Shown here: piece by piece, positions 1 through 7,955 of the stretch
How positions within the stretch are numbered: the first letter of the stretch is position 1
Layout of the letters: each line of letters begins with the position of its first letter
Origin: RGIG529 sp050950425
GTDB taxonomy: Bacteria > Bacillota > Clostridia > Oscillospirales > Oscillospiraceae
Assembly (NCBI GenBank): GCA_050950425.1
Contig: JBMNHO010000002.1
Span: forward strand, 1,612,001-1,676,000
DNA: 64,000 nucleotides
Reading direction: 5' to 3'
The notes under the pieces: model-generated
Seen by the model: the letters and a program-made list of their open reading frames with translations, nothing else
Database searches by the model: none
What the model was told of the DNA's origin: nothing
Translations under genes and position numbers: made by a program

Positions 1-378
1 TGGGTCAATGACCCACGGTATACGCTCCTGTTGCAGCCCATGTCAAAGGCGGAGCTGCTCCGTTCGTTTTTATACAGCCACGGATATGAAGTGGAGCGGG
101 AGCGGCTGGTGGAAGAGCCCCCTTTTTTATATCATGTTCTTTTGGCGAAAGGGGGGTGTCTCCCAAAGCAGATGTCAGACCCGCTGCTGCGTTATGGCAG
201 CGCGGCCCTTTGGAGCAGCAAAGACCCTCTTTTGGGAACGTACTGCGATGGGCTAATCGGGCGGCTGAGCCGGGCAATTGAAGGCCTTCAAAAGTCAGAA
301 AAACCGGAGGATACTGCCCGCCGCCGAGCAATGGAAGAAGACAGGGCCGCTTTGATACGGAAAAGGAGGGAACTCTGA
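1..378 (+). CDS. trmK: tRNA (adenine22-N1)-methyltransferase TrmK, C-terminal part
   Basis: The reading frame is open from the first base, so the N-terminal SAM-binding domain lies outside the window. The visible part starts around LLLQPMSKAELLR, which matches the end of the Rossmann methyltransferase domain in TrmK (COG2384), and continues into a charged helical tail. TrmK methylates N1 of A22 in tRNA in the cytoplasm. The stop lies one base before the next start, and an AAGGAGGG ribosome site for that gene lies inside this gene's end. The trmK-Nif3 pairing is common in Firmicutes and supports the call. Confidence 0.85.
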   Translation, partial: WVNDPRYTLLLQPMSKAELLRSFLYSHGYEVERERLVEEPPFLYHVLLAKGGCLPKQMSDPLLRYGSAALWSSKDPLLGTYCDGLIGRLSRAIEGLQKSEKPEDTARRRAMEEDRAALIRKRREL

Positions 379-379
379 C

Positions 380-1177
380 ATGAGAAATGTGAAAGAAATT
401 TTGGATTACTTAGAGCAAAAAGCACCCCTTTCCTGGCAGGAGTCTTATGACAACGCAGGATTTTTGGTGGGGGACGCAAAAATGCCGGTGGAACGGGTTT
501 TGGTTGCGCTGGACGTGACCGTCCCCGTGGTGCAGGAGGCGGCGGACATCGGCGCTTCCCTCATCGTGTCCCATCATCCTGTTGTGTTTCATCCGCTGCG
601 CAGTGTAACAGGCGGGGATGGCAGCAGCAAGGCAGTGGCGGCATTGATCCGAAACGAGATCAGCGCCATTTGCATGCACACCAATCTGGATGCGGCACCC
701 GGCGGCGTGAACGATGTGCTGGCGGCGGCTCTCGGGCTGGGCCAAACCGAGGTGCTGTTGCCCATGGGAAAACGAGAGACAGACGGCGCACACTACGGCA
801 TCGGCCGAATTGGCGAACTAGCTGCGCCTTTGCCCTTTCTCACGTTTGGGGAAGGGGTCAAGCGGGCGCTCCAGGCGGGAGGGCTTCGTTTTTACGACGC
901 GGGAAAGACCGTTTTTCGGGTGGCGGTTGGCGGGGGTTCCTGCGGCAGCTTGCTGCCGGAGGTCATCGCACGGGGCTGCGATACCTTTGTCACTGGAGAT
1001 GTGAAGTACGACGTTTTTTTGGAAGCAGCCGCTATGGGGGTCAATGTAATCGACGCGGGACATTATCCAACGGAGCAACTCGTTTGCGAAACCCTCGCAA
1101 GCTGGCTGGAAGAGGCGTTTCCGGGTCTAGAGGCCGTCGTCTCCGGATGCCATCGTGACGTGGTTGGCTTTTTGTGA
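380..1177 (+). CDS. Nif3/YqfO-family dinuclear metal-centre protein
   Basis: A 265-residue protein of the Nif3-like family (PF01784), the short form without the middle PII-like insert seen in Bacillus YqfO. Likely metal ligands are visible: H65-H66 in VSHHPVVFHP, H100 and D104 in MHTNLDAAPGG, and H228 and E232 in DAGHYPTEQ near the C terminus. The family forms toroidal hexamers with two metals per subunit. Its reaction is unsettled, and the GTP cyclohydrolase label on some members is weakly founded. It is translationally coupled to trmK by a one-base gap. The ATG has a strong AAGGAGGG site. Confidence 0.9.
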   Translation: MRNVKEILDYLEQKAPLSWQESYDNAGFLVGDAKMPVERVLVALDVTVPVVQEAADIGASLIVSHHPVVFHPLRSVTGGDGSSKAVAALIRNEISAICMHTNLDAAPGGVNDVLAAALGLGQTEVLLPMGKRETDGAHYGIGRIGELAAPLPFLTFGEGVKRALQAGGLRFYDAGKTVFRVAVGGGSCGSLLPEVIARGCDTFVTGDVKYDVFLEAAAMGVNVIDAGHYPTEQLVCETLASWLEEAFPGLEAVVSGCHRDVVGFL

Positions 1178-1298
1178 GAAATCCCCTTGCGTGGAGCGGC
1201 TTTGTATGGTAAAATAATAAATATTATGGATATTTTACGGACTTTTCCCGGTGAAGCGGGGAAAAAAGTTGAGATTGAAGCAAGGAGACGAAGATACC

Positions 1299-2021
1299 AT
1301 GGCGGGACATTCCAAATGGGCGAACATTCAGCATAAAAAAGGAAAGACAGACGCGCAAAGGGCAAAGCTCTTTACGAAAATGTCAAAGGAGATCATTGTT
1401 GCGGTTAAATCCGGGGGCAGCGCCAATCCGGCGGAAAACTCCCGCTTGAAAGATGTCATCGCAAAGGCGAAAGCGGCCAACGTACCAAACGACAACATCA
1501 AGCGGGCGGTGGAAAAAGCCCAGGGCTCAGACGCCACCAACTATGAAACCATTGTATATGAAGGGTATGGCCCTTGCGGGGTTGCCGTCATTGTGGAAAC
1601 GATGACAGACAACCGAAACCGTACAGCGTCGGAAATGCGCCATTACTTTGATAAATACGGCGGCAATCTGGGTGCGACAGGCTGCGTTTCCTGGTCTTTT
1701 GATCCAAAGGGTGTCATTGTCATCGAGAGCGAGGATCTGGAGGAAGACACGGTGATGATGGACGCGCTGGAGGCCGGCGCGGCCGATTTTTCCAGCGAAG
1801 GCGAAGTGTTTGAGATTTACACAGAACCGGATGCCTGCGGCAATGTTACCACGGCGCTGGAGGAAAAAGGGTATGCCTTTTTGTCGGCTGAGGTGGAAAT
1901 GGTGCCTCAAAACTATGTGACAGTGCAGTCTGACGAAGATAAGAAGAACCTGGAAAAGCTGATCGAGATGCTGGAAGACAACGAAGACGTCCAAAATGTC
2001 TGGCACAACTGGGAAGAATGA
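1299..2021 (+). CDS. yebC: YebC/PmpR family protein
   Basis: A 240-residue protein beginning MAGHSKWANIQHKKGKTD, the family signature. The start is the ATG at 1299 after an AAGGAGA site. An in-frame upstream extension lacks this support. The family (PF01709) was long annotated as transcriptional regulators. Recent work on YebC and mitochondrial TACO1 ties it to translation of proline-rich stretches. The acidic middle and C-terminal domains have normal length. A strong hairpin terminator overlaps the stop codon. Confidence 0.93.
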   Translation: MAGHSKWANIQHKKGKTDAQRAKLFTKMSKEIIVAVKSGGSANPAENSRLKDVIAKAKAANVPNDNIKRAVEKAQGSDATNYETIVYEGYGPCGVAVIVETMTDNRNRTASEMRHYFDKYGGNLGATGCVSWSFDPKGVIVIESEDLEEDTVMMDALEAGAADFSSEGEVFEIYTEPDACGNVTTALEEKGYAFLSAEVEMVPQNYVTVQSDEDKKNLEKLIEMLEDNEDVQNVWHNWEE

Positions 2022-2064
2022 GAATTTCCCTGTTCCGCTACGGCGGAGCAGGGAAATTCTTTTG
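2021..2064 (+). terminator. Intrinsic terminator after yebC
   Basis: A 12-bp perfect stem (2021-2032 with 2049-2060) is extended by an inner six-pair stem with one G-T pair and a TACG tetraloop, then followed by TTTTGC. It lies between the convergent yebC and the small membrane gene at 2066-2215. Confidence 0.8.
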
Positions 2065-2065
2065 C

Positions 2066-2215
2066 TTATGTCTTTCGCTTCCAGTTCATAAAGAAGAGAT
2101 AGCCGATGATCCAAAGAACCGCCAGCGCGCTGGCAACCCAAGGCTGAAGCGTTGCGACATAAAAAATGATGCCCAAAAGGATTACCATAACAATTTTAAA
2201 CTTTAAATTGGCCAT
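2066..2215 (-). CDS. Small two-helix membrane protein (49 aa)
   Basis: Reverse-strand ORF of 49 residues starting MANLKFKIVMVILLGIIF. Two hydrophobic segments (about residues 7-22 and 25-43) are separated by a short polar turn with a Pro-Trp pair, and the end is basic (NWKRKT). An AGGGGG site lies eight bases before the ATG. It is convergent with yebC and ends just beyond that gene's terminator. I do not recognise a family. The coding call rests on the ribosome site, the clean two-helix topology and the basic tail. Confidence 0.6.
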   Translation of the reverse strand: MANLKFKIVMVILLGIIFYVATLQPWVASALAVLWIIGYLFFMNWKRKT

Positions 2216-2402
2216 TCTTTTCCCCCTATCTTCATTTAATTTGCTTCTCTATAATTTTAACGAAAAAAGCGAGAAGAAAAAACAGTAGATCAGCACAAAG
2301 ATAGGGGGTATATTTTGTGAGATATGTAGAAAATCCTTTTGTTTCGAGAAAAATAGGGTGGGCAAAGCGGGATGGACAACAGAAAGGCATTTCGCCGGCA
2401 GA

Positions 2403-2449
2403 AAAAGTCCGCAAGCCCACACCCCCGATTGAGAGATGCGGGCTTGCGG
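2403..2449 (-). terminator. Terminator of spoIIID
   Basis: Stem CCGCAAGCCC (2409-2418) pairs with GGGCTTGCGG (2440-2449). On the minus strand it is followed by ACTTTTT, directly after the spoIIID stop. Confidence 0.75.
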
Positions 2450-2460
2450 GTTCTGTTGTC

Positions 2461-2709
2461 TTACACTCCTTTGTATTTCCGGCGTGTGGCAATTCCACCA
2501 CGGATATGCCGCTCCGCTTTGTTTTCCTCCAAAATTTCTTTTACCTGCAGATATAAAGGGCGGTTGAATGCAGGCAATCTCTCGGCAAGATCCTTGTGCA
2601 CTGTTGATTTTGAAATTCCAAACTGTTTGGCAGCCGCACGCACCGTCGCTTTTGTTTCAATGATGTAAAGAGCCAGATCGCAGGCGCGCTCTTCTATGTT
2701 TCCTTTCAA
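2461..2709 (-). CDS. spoIIID: Sporulation transcription factor SpoIIID
   Basis: An 82-residue DNA-binding protein with the SpoIIID core ETKATVRAAAKQFGISKST (helix-turn-helix, residues 19-37) and the basic end RHIRGGIATRRKYKG. It acts in the mother cell under SigE, switching genes on and off before SigK. I chose the TTG at 2709: a GGGGAG ribosome site lies nine bases upstream, and this gives the family length. Earlier in-frame starts leave the site overlapping the start or add non-homologous residues. It is monocistronic here. Confidence 0.93.
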   Translation of the reverse strand: MKGNIEERACDLALYIIETKATVRAAAKQFGISKSTVHKDLAERLPAFNRPLYLQVKEILEENKAERHIRGGIATRRKYKGV

Positions 2710-2744
2710 AAACAACACTCCCCGCAATGAATTTCCACTGATGA

Positions 2745-2774
2745 ATGTATATGCGCCGGGGGAAGGCTGTATGA
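2745..2774 (-). promoter_or_regulatory. Possible SigE-type promoter of spoIIID
   Basis: On the minus strand TCATA is followed after 16 bases by CATATACAT, loosely like the SigE pattern (ATA, about 16 bases, CATAnnnT). It would start transcription about 28 bases before the TTG start of spoIIID. Expected from biology, but the match is imperfect. Confidence 0.35.
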
Positions 2775-2856
2775 GTGAGAAATGTGGAAGTTCCGGTAAG
2801 ATTTCTGTATCTGCAAAGAAGAAGCGGCGGGACAGACGCAATGCGGGGAGAGGAAC

Positions 2857-2880
2857 GAAGAAAAGGGCCGCTGCGGCCCT
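2857..2880 (-). terminator. Terminator-like hairpin upstream of spoIIID
   Basis: AGGGCCG (2864-2870) pairs with CGGCCCT (2874-2880) around a 3-base loop. On the minus strand TTTCTTC follows. No minus-strand gene precedes it, so it may insulate spoIIID from antisense transcription out of the protease promoter. Confidence 0.4.
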
Positions 2881-2913
2881 GCATGAAATATTGATAAACA
2901 TCTCGAATCACCC

Positions 2914-2963
2914 TTGTGTAAGAAGGGCGTGTTTGGTATAATAATCCAAAGCGTGTTTTGGAT
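2914..2963 (+). promoter_or_regulatory. Promoter of the SLH protease gene with an adjacent inverted repeat
   Basis: TTGTGT (2914-2919) and TATAAT (2937-2942) are 17 bases apart. Immediately downstream, ATCCAAA (2944-2950) and TTTGGAT (2957-2963) form a perfect 7-bp inverted repeat with a 6-base spacer across the expected transcription start. That position suits an operator or a 5' hairpin. Confidence 0.65.
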
Positions 2964-2984
2964 GAATAAAGAGGAGCGATTTGA

Positions 2985-4880
2985 GTGAAAAAAAGATTGG
3001 GTTCTTTGGCGTTGGCTGCCTTTTTACTGCTGCAATTCCTGATCCCCGCTGCGCTGGCCTTCGGGTTCCAGTCGTTTCAAACGATTCGAACATATCCTGC
3101 CGGTAAGTTTCAGGATGTTCCGTCTGGAGAGTGGTATACAAGCTCCGTCAAGACAGCGTATGAACTGGGGCTGTTCGACGGGAAAAGCAGCGTGATCTTT
3201 GACCCAAATGGAAATCTTACCATTGCGGAGGCGCTGAAACTGGCCGTATGTCTGCACAGCATTTACCATTACGGGACAGCCGACTTTAATATGGGCGCTT
3301 CCCCTTGGTATGCGCCTTATGTGGAGTACGCACTGGAAAAAGGGATCATCAAAAGCGGATATTCCAACTACAACAAGATGGCGACTCGAACGGAATTTGC
3401 GGTGATTTTTGCCGCTGCCCTGCCGAACGATGCGTTTCCCGTTATCAATCGGGTGGACGACAATGCCATCCCGGACATTTCCATGCAGGACGTGTACGCC
3501 AAACAGGTGTATCAGCTTTATCGGGCAGGTATTTTAATCGGCAGCAACAGCAAAGGGGCGTTTAACCCACAGAGCAACATCACGCGAAGCGAGGTGGCAA
3601 CCATTGTCACCAGAATGGCGATGCCGGAGAAGCGGCAGACAGTGACCCTGAAATACGAGGTGCTGTCTGCGGAGGAAGTGTTCAGCAAATGCGCTTCCGC
3701 GGTATTTTATATCGAGGTGTATGACGCCTCCGGCAAGGCGTTTGCCTCGGGCAGCGGCTTCTTTTTGACTGCCAGCGGCATGGCTGTGACCAACCAGCAC
3801 GTGATTGAAGGAGCGAAGTCTGCCAAAATTCGCACCAGCAATGGTAAAACCTATGCGGTAAAGGGGCTATACGATTCCAGCAAAACGCTGGATCTGGCTT
3901 TGCTCCAGATTGACGGCAGCGGCTTTGCCTACCTCGATAGGGGGGATACCTCCGCGCTGAAAAGCGGAGCAAAGATTTATACCATTGGCAGCCCTTTGGG
4001 CCTGGAAAACACCATTTCCGAGGGGATCATTTCCAACCCGGATCGCATTTTGGACGGCCAGCATTATATTCAAATTACCGCTCCTATTTCTCACGGCAGC
4101 AGCGGGGGAGCGCTGCTGAACCAGATGGGTCAGGTCATTGGTGTTACGTCCGGCGGATTTGCAGAAGGGCAAAATCTCAACGTGGCGATTCCCGTTCATC
4201 TGGTGGACCAGTTGAGCAAAACAACGGTAAAACCCCTTGGCAATGACACGCCGTCTCCCGGTACCCTTCGATTGACCGCTTCTCAAAACACCGTTTCGAT
4301 GAAAAAGGGGGAGAGCCAGACCGTTACCTTCTATGTTTCAGGTGACGACAGCCAGGTGACTTCAATTCTTTATACCATCAACGACAAAACAGTGGTGAGC
4401 GGAAGCTGGGGAAGCTGGAGCAACAACTGGACGCAGATTCCTCTGACGCTGACAGGGGTTGGCGCCGGCAGCACCACCGTGAAAATAGACCTGACAGACA
4501 AGGACAAGCGGGTGCTTTTCTCTGTTACGTTGTCCGTGTCTGTCAGCAACGCAAACAGCACCCAATATTACAGCGGATTTTATCCCGTGCCGGACTACGG
4601 AGCGTATACAGGTGCGCCGCTATACTATCAAGCCGCCACCTCAAGCGGAGATCAAGGGTATTTTTACAGGCTACAAGATTTGCCGGAAGCGACCATAGCC
4701 GTCAACGGGTATATTTCCCTGCTGGAACAAAACGGGTTTGTCTATGAAACAGGGTTTACATCGGATCAAGGCTATACCATTCTGGTGTTTCTGCACAATG
4801 GGAAACAGCTCGTGGTGTATTTCGGCGTCACCAAGCTGGGGGGCGTGCCTTGTATGCATATCCTGATTACCACAAAATGA
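2985..4880 (+). CDS. SLH-domain trypsin-like (S1C) serine protease
   Basis: A 631-residue exported protein. Residues 1-25 form a signal peptide. Residues about 42-212 contain three SLH repeats for binding cell-wall polymer. A trypsin-like protease domain follows (about 230-410) with the triad visible: H272 in NQHVIEG, D303 in LDLALLQ, S373 in HGSSGGAL. There is no PDZ domain. Instead an Ig-like segment (about 425-530) and a C-terminal domain of unknown type follow. The closest known relatives are HtrA/DegP-like enzymes, so a surface quality-control or processing role is inferred. GTG start with GAGGAG upstream. Confidence 0.85.
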   Translation: MKKRLGSLALAAFLLLQFLIPAALAFGFQSFQTIRTYPAGKFQDVPSGEWYTSSVKTAYELGLFDGKSSVIFDPNGNLTIAEALKLAVCLHSIYHYGTADFNMGASPWYAPYVEYALEKGIIKSGYSNYNKMATRTEFAVIFAAALPNDAFPVINRVDDNAIPDISMQDVYAKQVYQLYRAGILIGSNSKGAFNPQSNITRSEVATIVTRMAMPEKRQTVTLKYEVLSAEEVFSKCASAVFYIEVYDASGKAFASGSGFFLTASGMAVTNQHVIEGAKSAKIRTSNGKTYAVKGLYDSSKTLDLALLQIDGSGFAYLDRGDTSALKSGAKIYTIGSPLGLENTISEGIISNPDRILDGQHYIQITAPISHGSSGGALLNQMGQVIGVTSGGFAEGQNLNVAIPVHLVDQLSKTTVKPLGNDTPSPGTLRLTASQNTVSMKKGESQTVTFYVSGDDSQVTSILYTINDKTVVSGSWGSWSNNWTQIPLTLTGVGAGSTTVKIDLTDKDKRVLFSVTLSVSVSNANSTQYYSGFYPVPDYGAYTGAPLYYQAATSSGDQGYFYRLQDLPEATIAVNGYISLLEQNGFVYETGFTSDQGYTILVFLHNGKQLVVYFGVTKLGGVPCMHILITTK

Positions 4881-4935
4881 TTTAAGACGCCGCGCCAGGC
4901 GGGAAAGAACAGGCAAAGGCGTTTAAACCGACAAA

Positions 4936-4981
4936 AAGAACCACAGGATCGTGAATCGAATGGACACGTCCTGTGGTTCTT
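4936..4981. terminator. Bidirectional terminator
   Basis: A 12-bp perfect stem (4937-4948 with 4969-4980) lies between convergent genes. On the minus strand it is followed by TTTTT, and on the plus strand by TGTTTTGTTT. Confidence 0.85.
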
Positions 4982-4988
4982 GTTTTGT

Positions 4989-5945
4989 TTATAAATACGA
5001 ACCCCCCAGAATGATGCGGCCTGTTTGGGAGCTGTCATAATCCTTCATTTGCGCCACTTCCTTTTGGAACGTTCCGGAGGAAATGTAATTCACAATGGCG
5101 CGCATGGCGGGCGTCCGCGCCCGGTCTGCCAGAAAGACAAGGTCGTACCATTCTTGCTGCATGGGAAGAAACTCAATGCCGCTGATTTGACGAGAGGTGT
5201 GCTTTGTGCCGACTCCCACATCGCCCGCGCCTCGTGCCACGCAGCTGGCCACGGAGAGGGAGGAGGGCTGCTCAAACGGGTAGCCCGGCACAGAAATGCC
5301 GGAAATGCCCATGGATTTTAACTTACCGTCCAAGAGAACCCGCGCGCCGCTGCCCCGTTCCCGGTTGACAAGCGTGATATCGCCCCGCCGGAGATCGTTC
5401 CACCCAGTGATGCCTTTGGGGTTGCCGGCGTGAACGTACAGGCCGATCATCCGCCCCAACAACCGAATCATGACCACCGGAACGCCGGGTAACATGCGTT
5501 CCACAAAGGGGGTATTGTATTCACCGGTGGTTTCATCCCAGAGGTGGCAGGTGGCAAGGTCAACAGAGCCCTGATACAGCTGATACAGCCCGTTGTAGCT
5601 GCCGGCTTGGGAACGCAGAATGTTTGGCAAGCCGGGCGATCCATTCATATGGTTTGCAAAAACGTCTAAAAGAACATCTTGTCCGCTTAGAATGAAACTG
5701 TTTTCCTTGCGCAGGGGTGAAACAGGCGGACATTCCGGCAGGGGAAACGATTCGGTCTTGGTTGTATCTGTTCCCAAAAGCCGCTCCATTTCCTGGCGGG
5801 AAATGCGAAGCTGCTTCCCAATTTTGCGGGAGGAAAGATCGCCGCGTTTGATCATTTCATAGACTGTGCTTTTCTTCACTTTCAGGATATCGGCTACTTC
5901 TTGGGCAGTGAGCAGATTGGTTTCGATTTGAGACACCTCCATCAT
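4989..5945 (-). CDS. HTH (excisionase-type) regulator with oxyanion-binding-protein-like domain
   Basis: A 318-residue cytoplasmic protein. Residues about 9-57 are an excisionase/MerR-like helix-turn-helix (LTAQEVADILKVKKSTVYEM). Residues about 85-318 resemble the periplasmic molybdate-binding fold used as a ligand sensor (COG1910-type), including a GSGARVLLD stretch. Such proteins are thought to sense molybdate or tungstate. It is the last gene of the transporter operon (47-base gap), so it probably controls its own uptake system. The start is uncertain: a GGAGGTG stretch lies just inside the N terminus, so the true start may be slightly downstream. Confidence 0.8.
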   Translation of the reverse strand: MMEVSQIETNLLTAQEVADILKVKKSTVYEMIKRGDLSSRKIGKQLRISRQEMERLLGTDTTKTESFPLPECPPVSPLRKENSFILSGQDVLLDVFANHMNGSPGLPNILRSQAGSYNGLYQLYQGSVDLATCHLWDETTGEYNTPFVERMLPGVPVVMIRLLGRMIGLYVHAGNPKGITGWNDLRRGDITLVNRERGSGARVLLDGKLKSMGISGISVPGYPFEQPSSLSVASCVARGAGDVGVGTKHTSRQISGIEFLPMQQEWYDLVFLADRARTPAMRAIVNYISSGTFQKEVAQMKDYDSSQTGRIILGGSYL

Positions 5946-5992
5946 GCTGCACAGGAATCCGAATCGATGACAATGGAGCCGGAAACGGTGCC

Positions 5993-7084
5993 TTATTTGG
6001 CGTTTGCCGTCAGCTCGTTGAATTGTTCCTGGGTTAAATCGCAGTGATAAAACAGATTATAATACCGTGCAGTTTCTTCGTATAAATCATAGTCAAACTG
6101 ATCGGGATACAGGAGCTCTGCCAGCCAGACAAGGCCCATATATCGGTTGACGGAAGGGGGATTTGCGATCCAGTTGTAAGGATTGCCGGGAACTTCATAC
6201 ACCTTTCCGTTTTTGACGGCCTTCAGTGTTTTCCAGTTGGCGTCTGTTTTCACAGAGGAGAAAATGCTGTTGGGCGCAAACAAAAGCACTTCAGGATCCC
6301 AGAGATACAGCTGTTCCAGAGACACTTCGTTGCCGGAGCCTTTGGCAGAGGGGTCATCTACCACAGCGACATTATTCGCCAGCATGTTCAGCGCTTCGGA
6401 TTGGAACGAGCCTTCTGCCAGCACGCTGGTACCGGTGTCACCCAGGCAGTAGACCAAAGAGACGCGGTTTTCCTGTCCGATTGCGTCCATGGTGCTGACG
6501 GTGTTGTCGTAAATTTCTTTACAGTAGGCAGACAGCTCATTGCCGGCCTCTTCTTCTCCAAGCAGATCGCCCAGAGCTTTGTAGCAGGCGTCCATGGTGG
6601 AAAGGCTGGCCTCAACAAAAATGGTAGGGATGCCAAGCTGCTGCTGAATGGAATCCATGTCCTCCACAATGCTGCCCTTCTTCTCTCCGATGTCGATGAT
6701 CACTTGGGGTTTTGCAGCGGCAAGCGCCTCCATGTTCAGGTCCGCAGAGCCATAAAACTGACCAAATACAGGGAGAGCCGTGTATTTTTCATCAAACAAG
6801 GCAACAGAAGAAGAAGGCCAATCGGCAGCAAGGCCCACCATCTTGTCCGGCGCGACAGCAAACAGCACAATTTGCGCCATGGCGCCGGTGGGAGCGATCC
6901 GCTCGATGTTTTTCGGGAGTTCCACGACACGGCCGGCTGAATCGGTAAAAGAAATGGTTTCACCGGAGTCGGAAGGAACCGGGGAAGCGTCAGGGGAAGG
7001 GGACGACTGCCCGCCGCCGCAACCGGCCAGCAGGCCGAGAAGCATGAATGTCGCCAGGCAGAGAGCCAATAGTTTCTGTTTCAT
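5993..7084 (-). CDS. Substrate-binding lipoprotein of a BtuF/FecB-type ABC importer
   Basis: A 363-residue lipoprotein. The signal peptide ends in the lipobox LLAGC (Cys22), followed by a Gly/Ser/Pro-rich linker. The rest is a class III binding protein (PF01497 type) with VELPKNIERIAPTGA near the start and a long C-terminal lobe. The ATG at 7084 has an AAGGAGG site and begins the signal peptide. An upstream extension is not supported. It pairs with the FecCD-type permease and ATPase upstream. Candidate cargo is molybdate/tungstate (as for MolA), a metal chelate or a corrinoid. The operon context favours an oxyanion, but this is inference. Confidence 0.85.
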   Translation of the reverse strand: MKQKLLALCLATFMLLGLLAGCGGGQSSPSPDASPVPSDSGETISFTDSAGRVVELPKNIERIAPTGAMAQIVLFAVAPDKMVGLAADWPSSSVALFDEKYTALPVFGQFYGSADLNMEALAAAKPQVIIDIGEKKGSIVEDMDSIQQQLGIPTIFVEASLSTMDACYKALGDLLGEEEAGNELSAYCKEIYDNTVSTMDAIGQENRVSLVYCLGDTGTSVLAEGSFQSEALNMLANNVAVVDDPSAKGSGNEVSLEQLYLWDPEVLLFAPNSIFSSVKTDANWKTLKAVKNGKVYEVPGNPYNWIANPPSVNRYMGLVWLAELLYPDQFDYDLYEETARYYNLFYHCDLTQEQFNELTANAK

Positions 7085-7167
7085 GATATTCCTCCTTGCA
7101 AATCGCACTAGTTTTATGTAAACAGATCCTGTCTGGTTACACCACGCGGAATCGTGGAATCCATGTG

Positions 7168-7953
7168 TTAAGATGCCAAAGCGCTGGCAGGAACGCAAAT
7201 ACGGATTTTATCTTCATAAAGACTGTTTAGCTTGACATCAACGCCATATAACTCCTGGATCATTCCCTCACTAATGAGATCCTTTGGTTTTCCATAGGCG
7301 TTTTTTGCACCTCGGCATAAAGCCAGCACCTCATCGGCATATAAAAAGGCCTGATCAGGGTTATGTGTGGACTGAATAATCGTATATCCCTTGCGAGACA
7401 GCTGTTTGACCGCATCCAACACACGAATTTGATTGCCATAGTCCAAGTTGGAGGTTGGCTCATCCATAATCAAAATCTTGGCCTGCTGGGCGACGGCACG
7501 GGCGACCAGAACCAACTGGCGCTCACCTCCGCTCAGGTGTAGATATCCCCGGTTTGTTAAATGGGAAATGCCCATCATCTCAATGGCGTCCAAAGCGGCT
7601 TTTCGCTGCTTTTTCCCCGGTGAGGAGAAAAAGGAGCCCTGCGCCGATGTACCCATGGTTACCATGTCCAACACCGAGTAGTTGAAGGAAGGGATGTGCG
7701 ATTGGGGGATATAAGCCACAAGCTTTGCCAGATCCTTGGGGGCCAATGTTTTAGAGTCAATCCCGTTGAGCAAAATAGAGCCGTCGTAATGCGTCAAAAG
7801 CCGCAGGATACATTTAAACATCGTGCTTTTTCCCACGCCGTTTGGACCCAAAACACACAAAAGCGTATTTTCCCTCACGGAGAAAGAAACATTTTCTAAA
7901 ACAGGATGACCTTCGTAACCGCAGGTAAGTCCGGATACTGTAATTCCATTCAT
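7168..7953 (-). CDS. ABC transporter ATP-binding protein (FepC/BtuD/MolC type)
   Basis: A 261-residue ATPase with all motifs: Walker A GPNGVGKST (about 36-44), Q-loop in AYIPQSH, signature LSGGERQL, Walker B ILIMDEPTSNLD and the H-loop at QSTHNPD. It would energise the membrane permease encoded just upstream, with only a 2-base gap. The C-terminal tail after about residue 225 is typical of iron-chelate or metal-oxyanion importers. Confidence 0.92.
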   Translation of the reverse strand: MNGITVSGLTCGYEGHPVLENVSFSVRENTLLCVLGPNGVGKSTMFKCILRLLTHYDGSILLNGIDSKTLAPKDLAKLVAYIPQSHIPSFNYSVLDMVTMGTSAQGSFFSSPGKKQRKAALDAIEMMGISHLTNRGYLHLSGGERQLVLVARAVAQQAKILIMDEPTSNLDYGNQIRVLDAVKQLSRKGYTIIQSTHNPDQAFLYADEVLALCRGAKNAYGKPKDLISEGMIQELYGVDVKLNSLYEDKIRICVPASALAS

Positions 7954-7955
7954 GA

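Noticed and set aside
2317..2556. 79-codon plus-strand ORF across the spoIIID terminator
   Set aside because: It runs through the terminator hairpin and antisense to spoIIID with unnatural composition.
7085..7167. Terminator or extra gene between the ATPase and lipoprotein genes
   Set aside because: The 83-base gap shows no stable hairpin with T-run and no ORF; read-through is likely.
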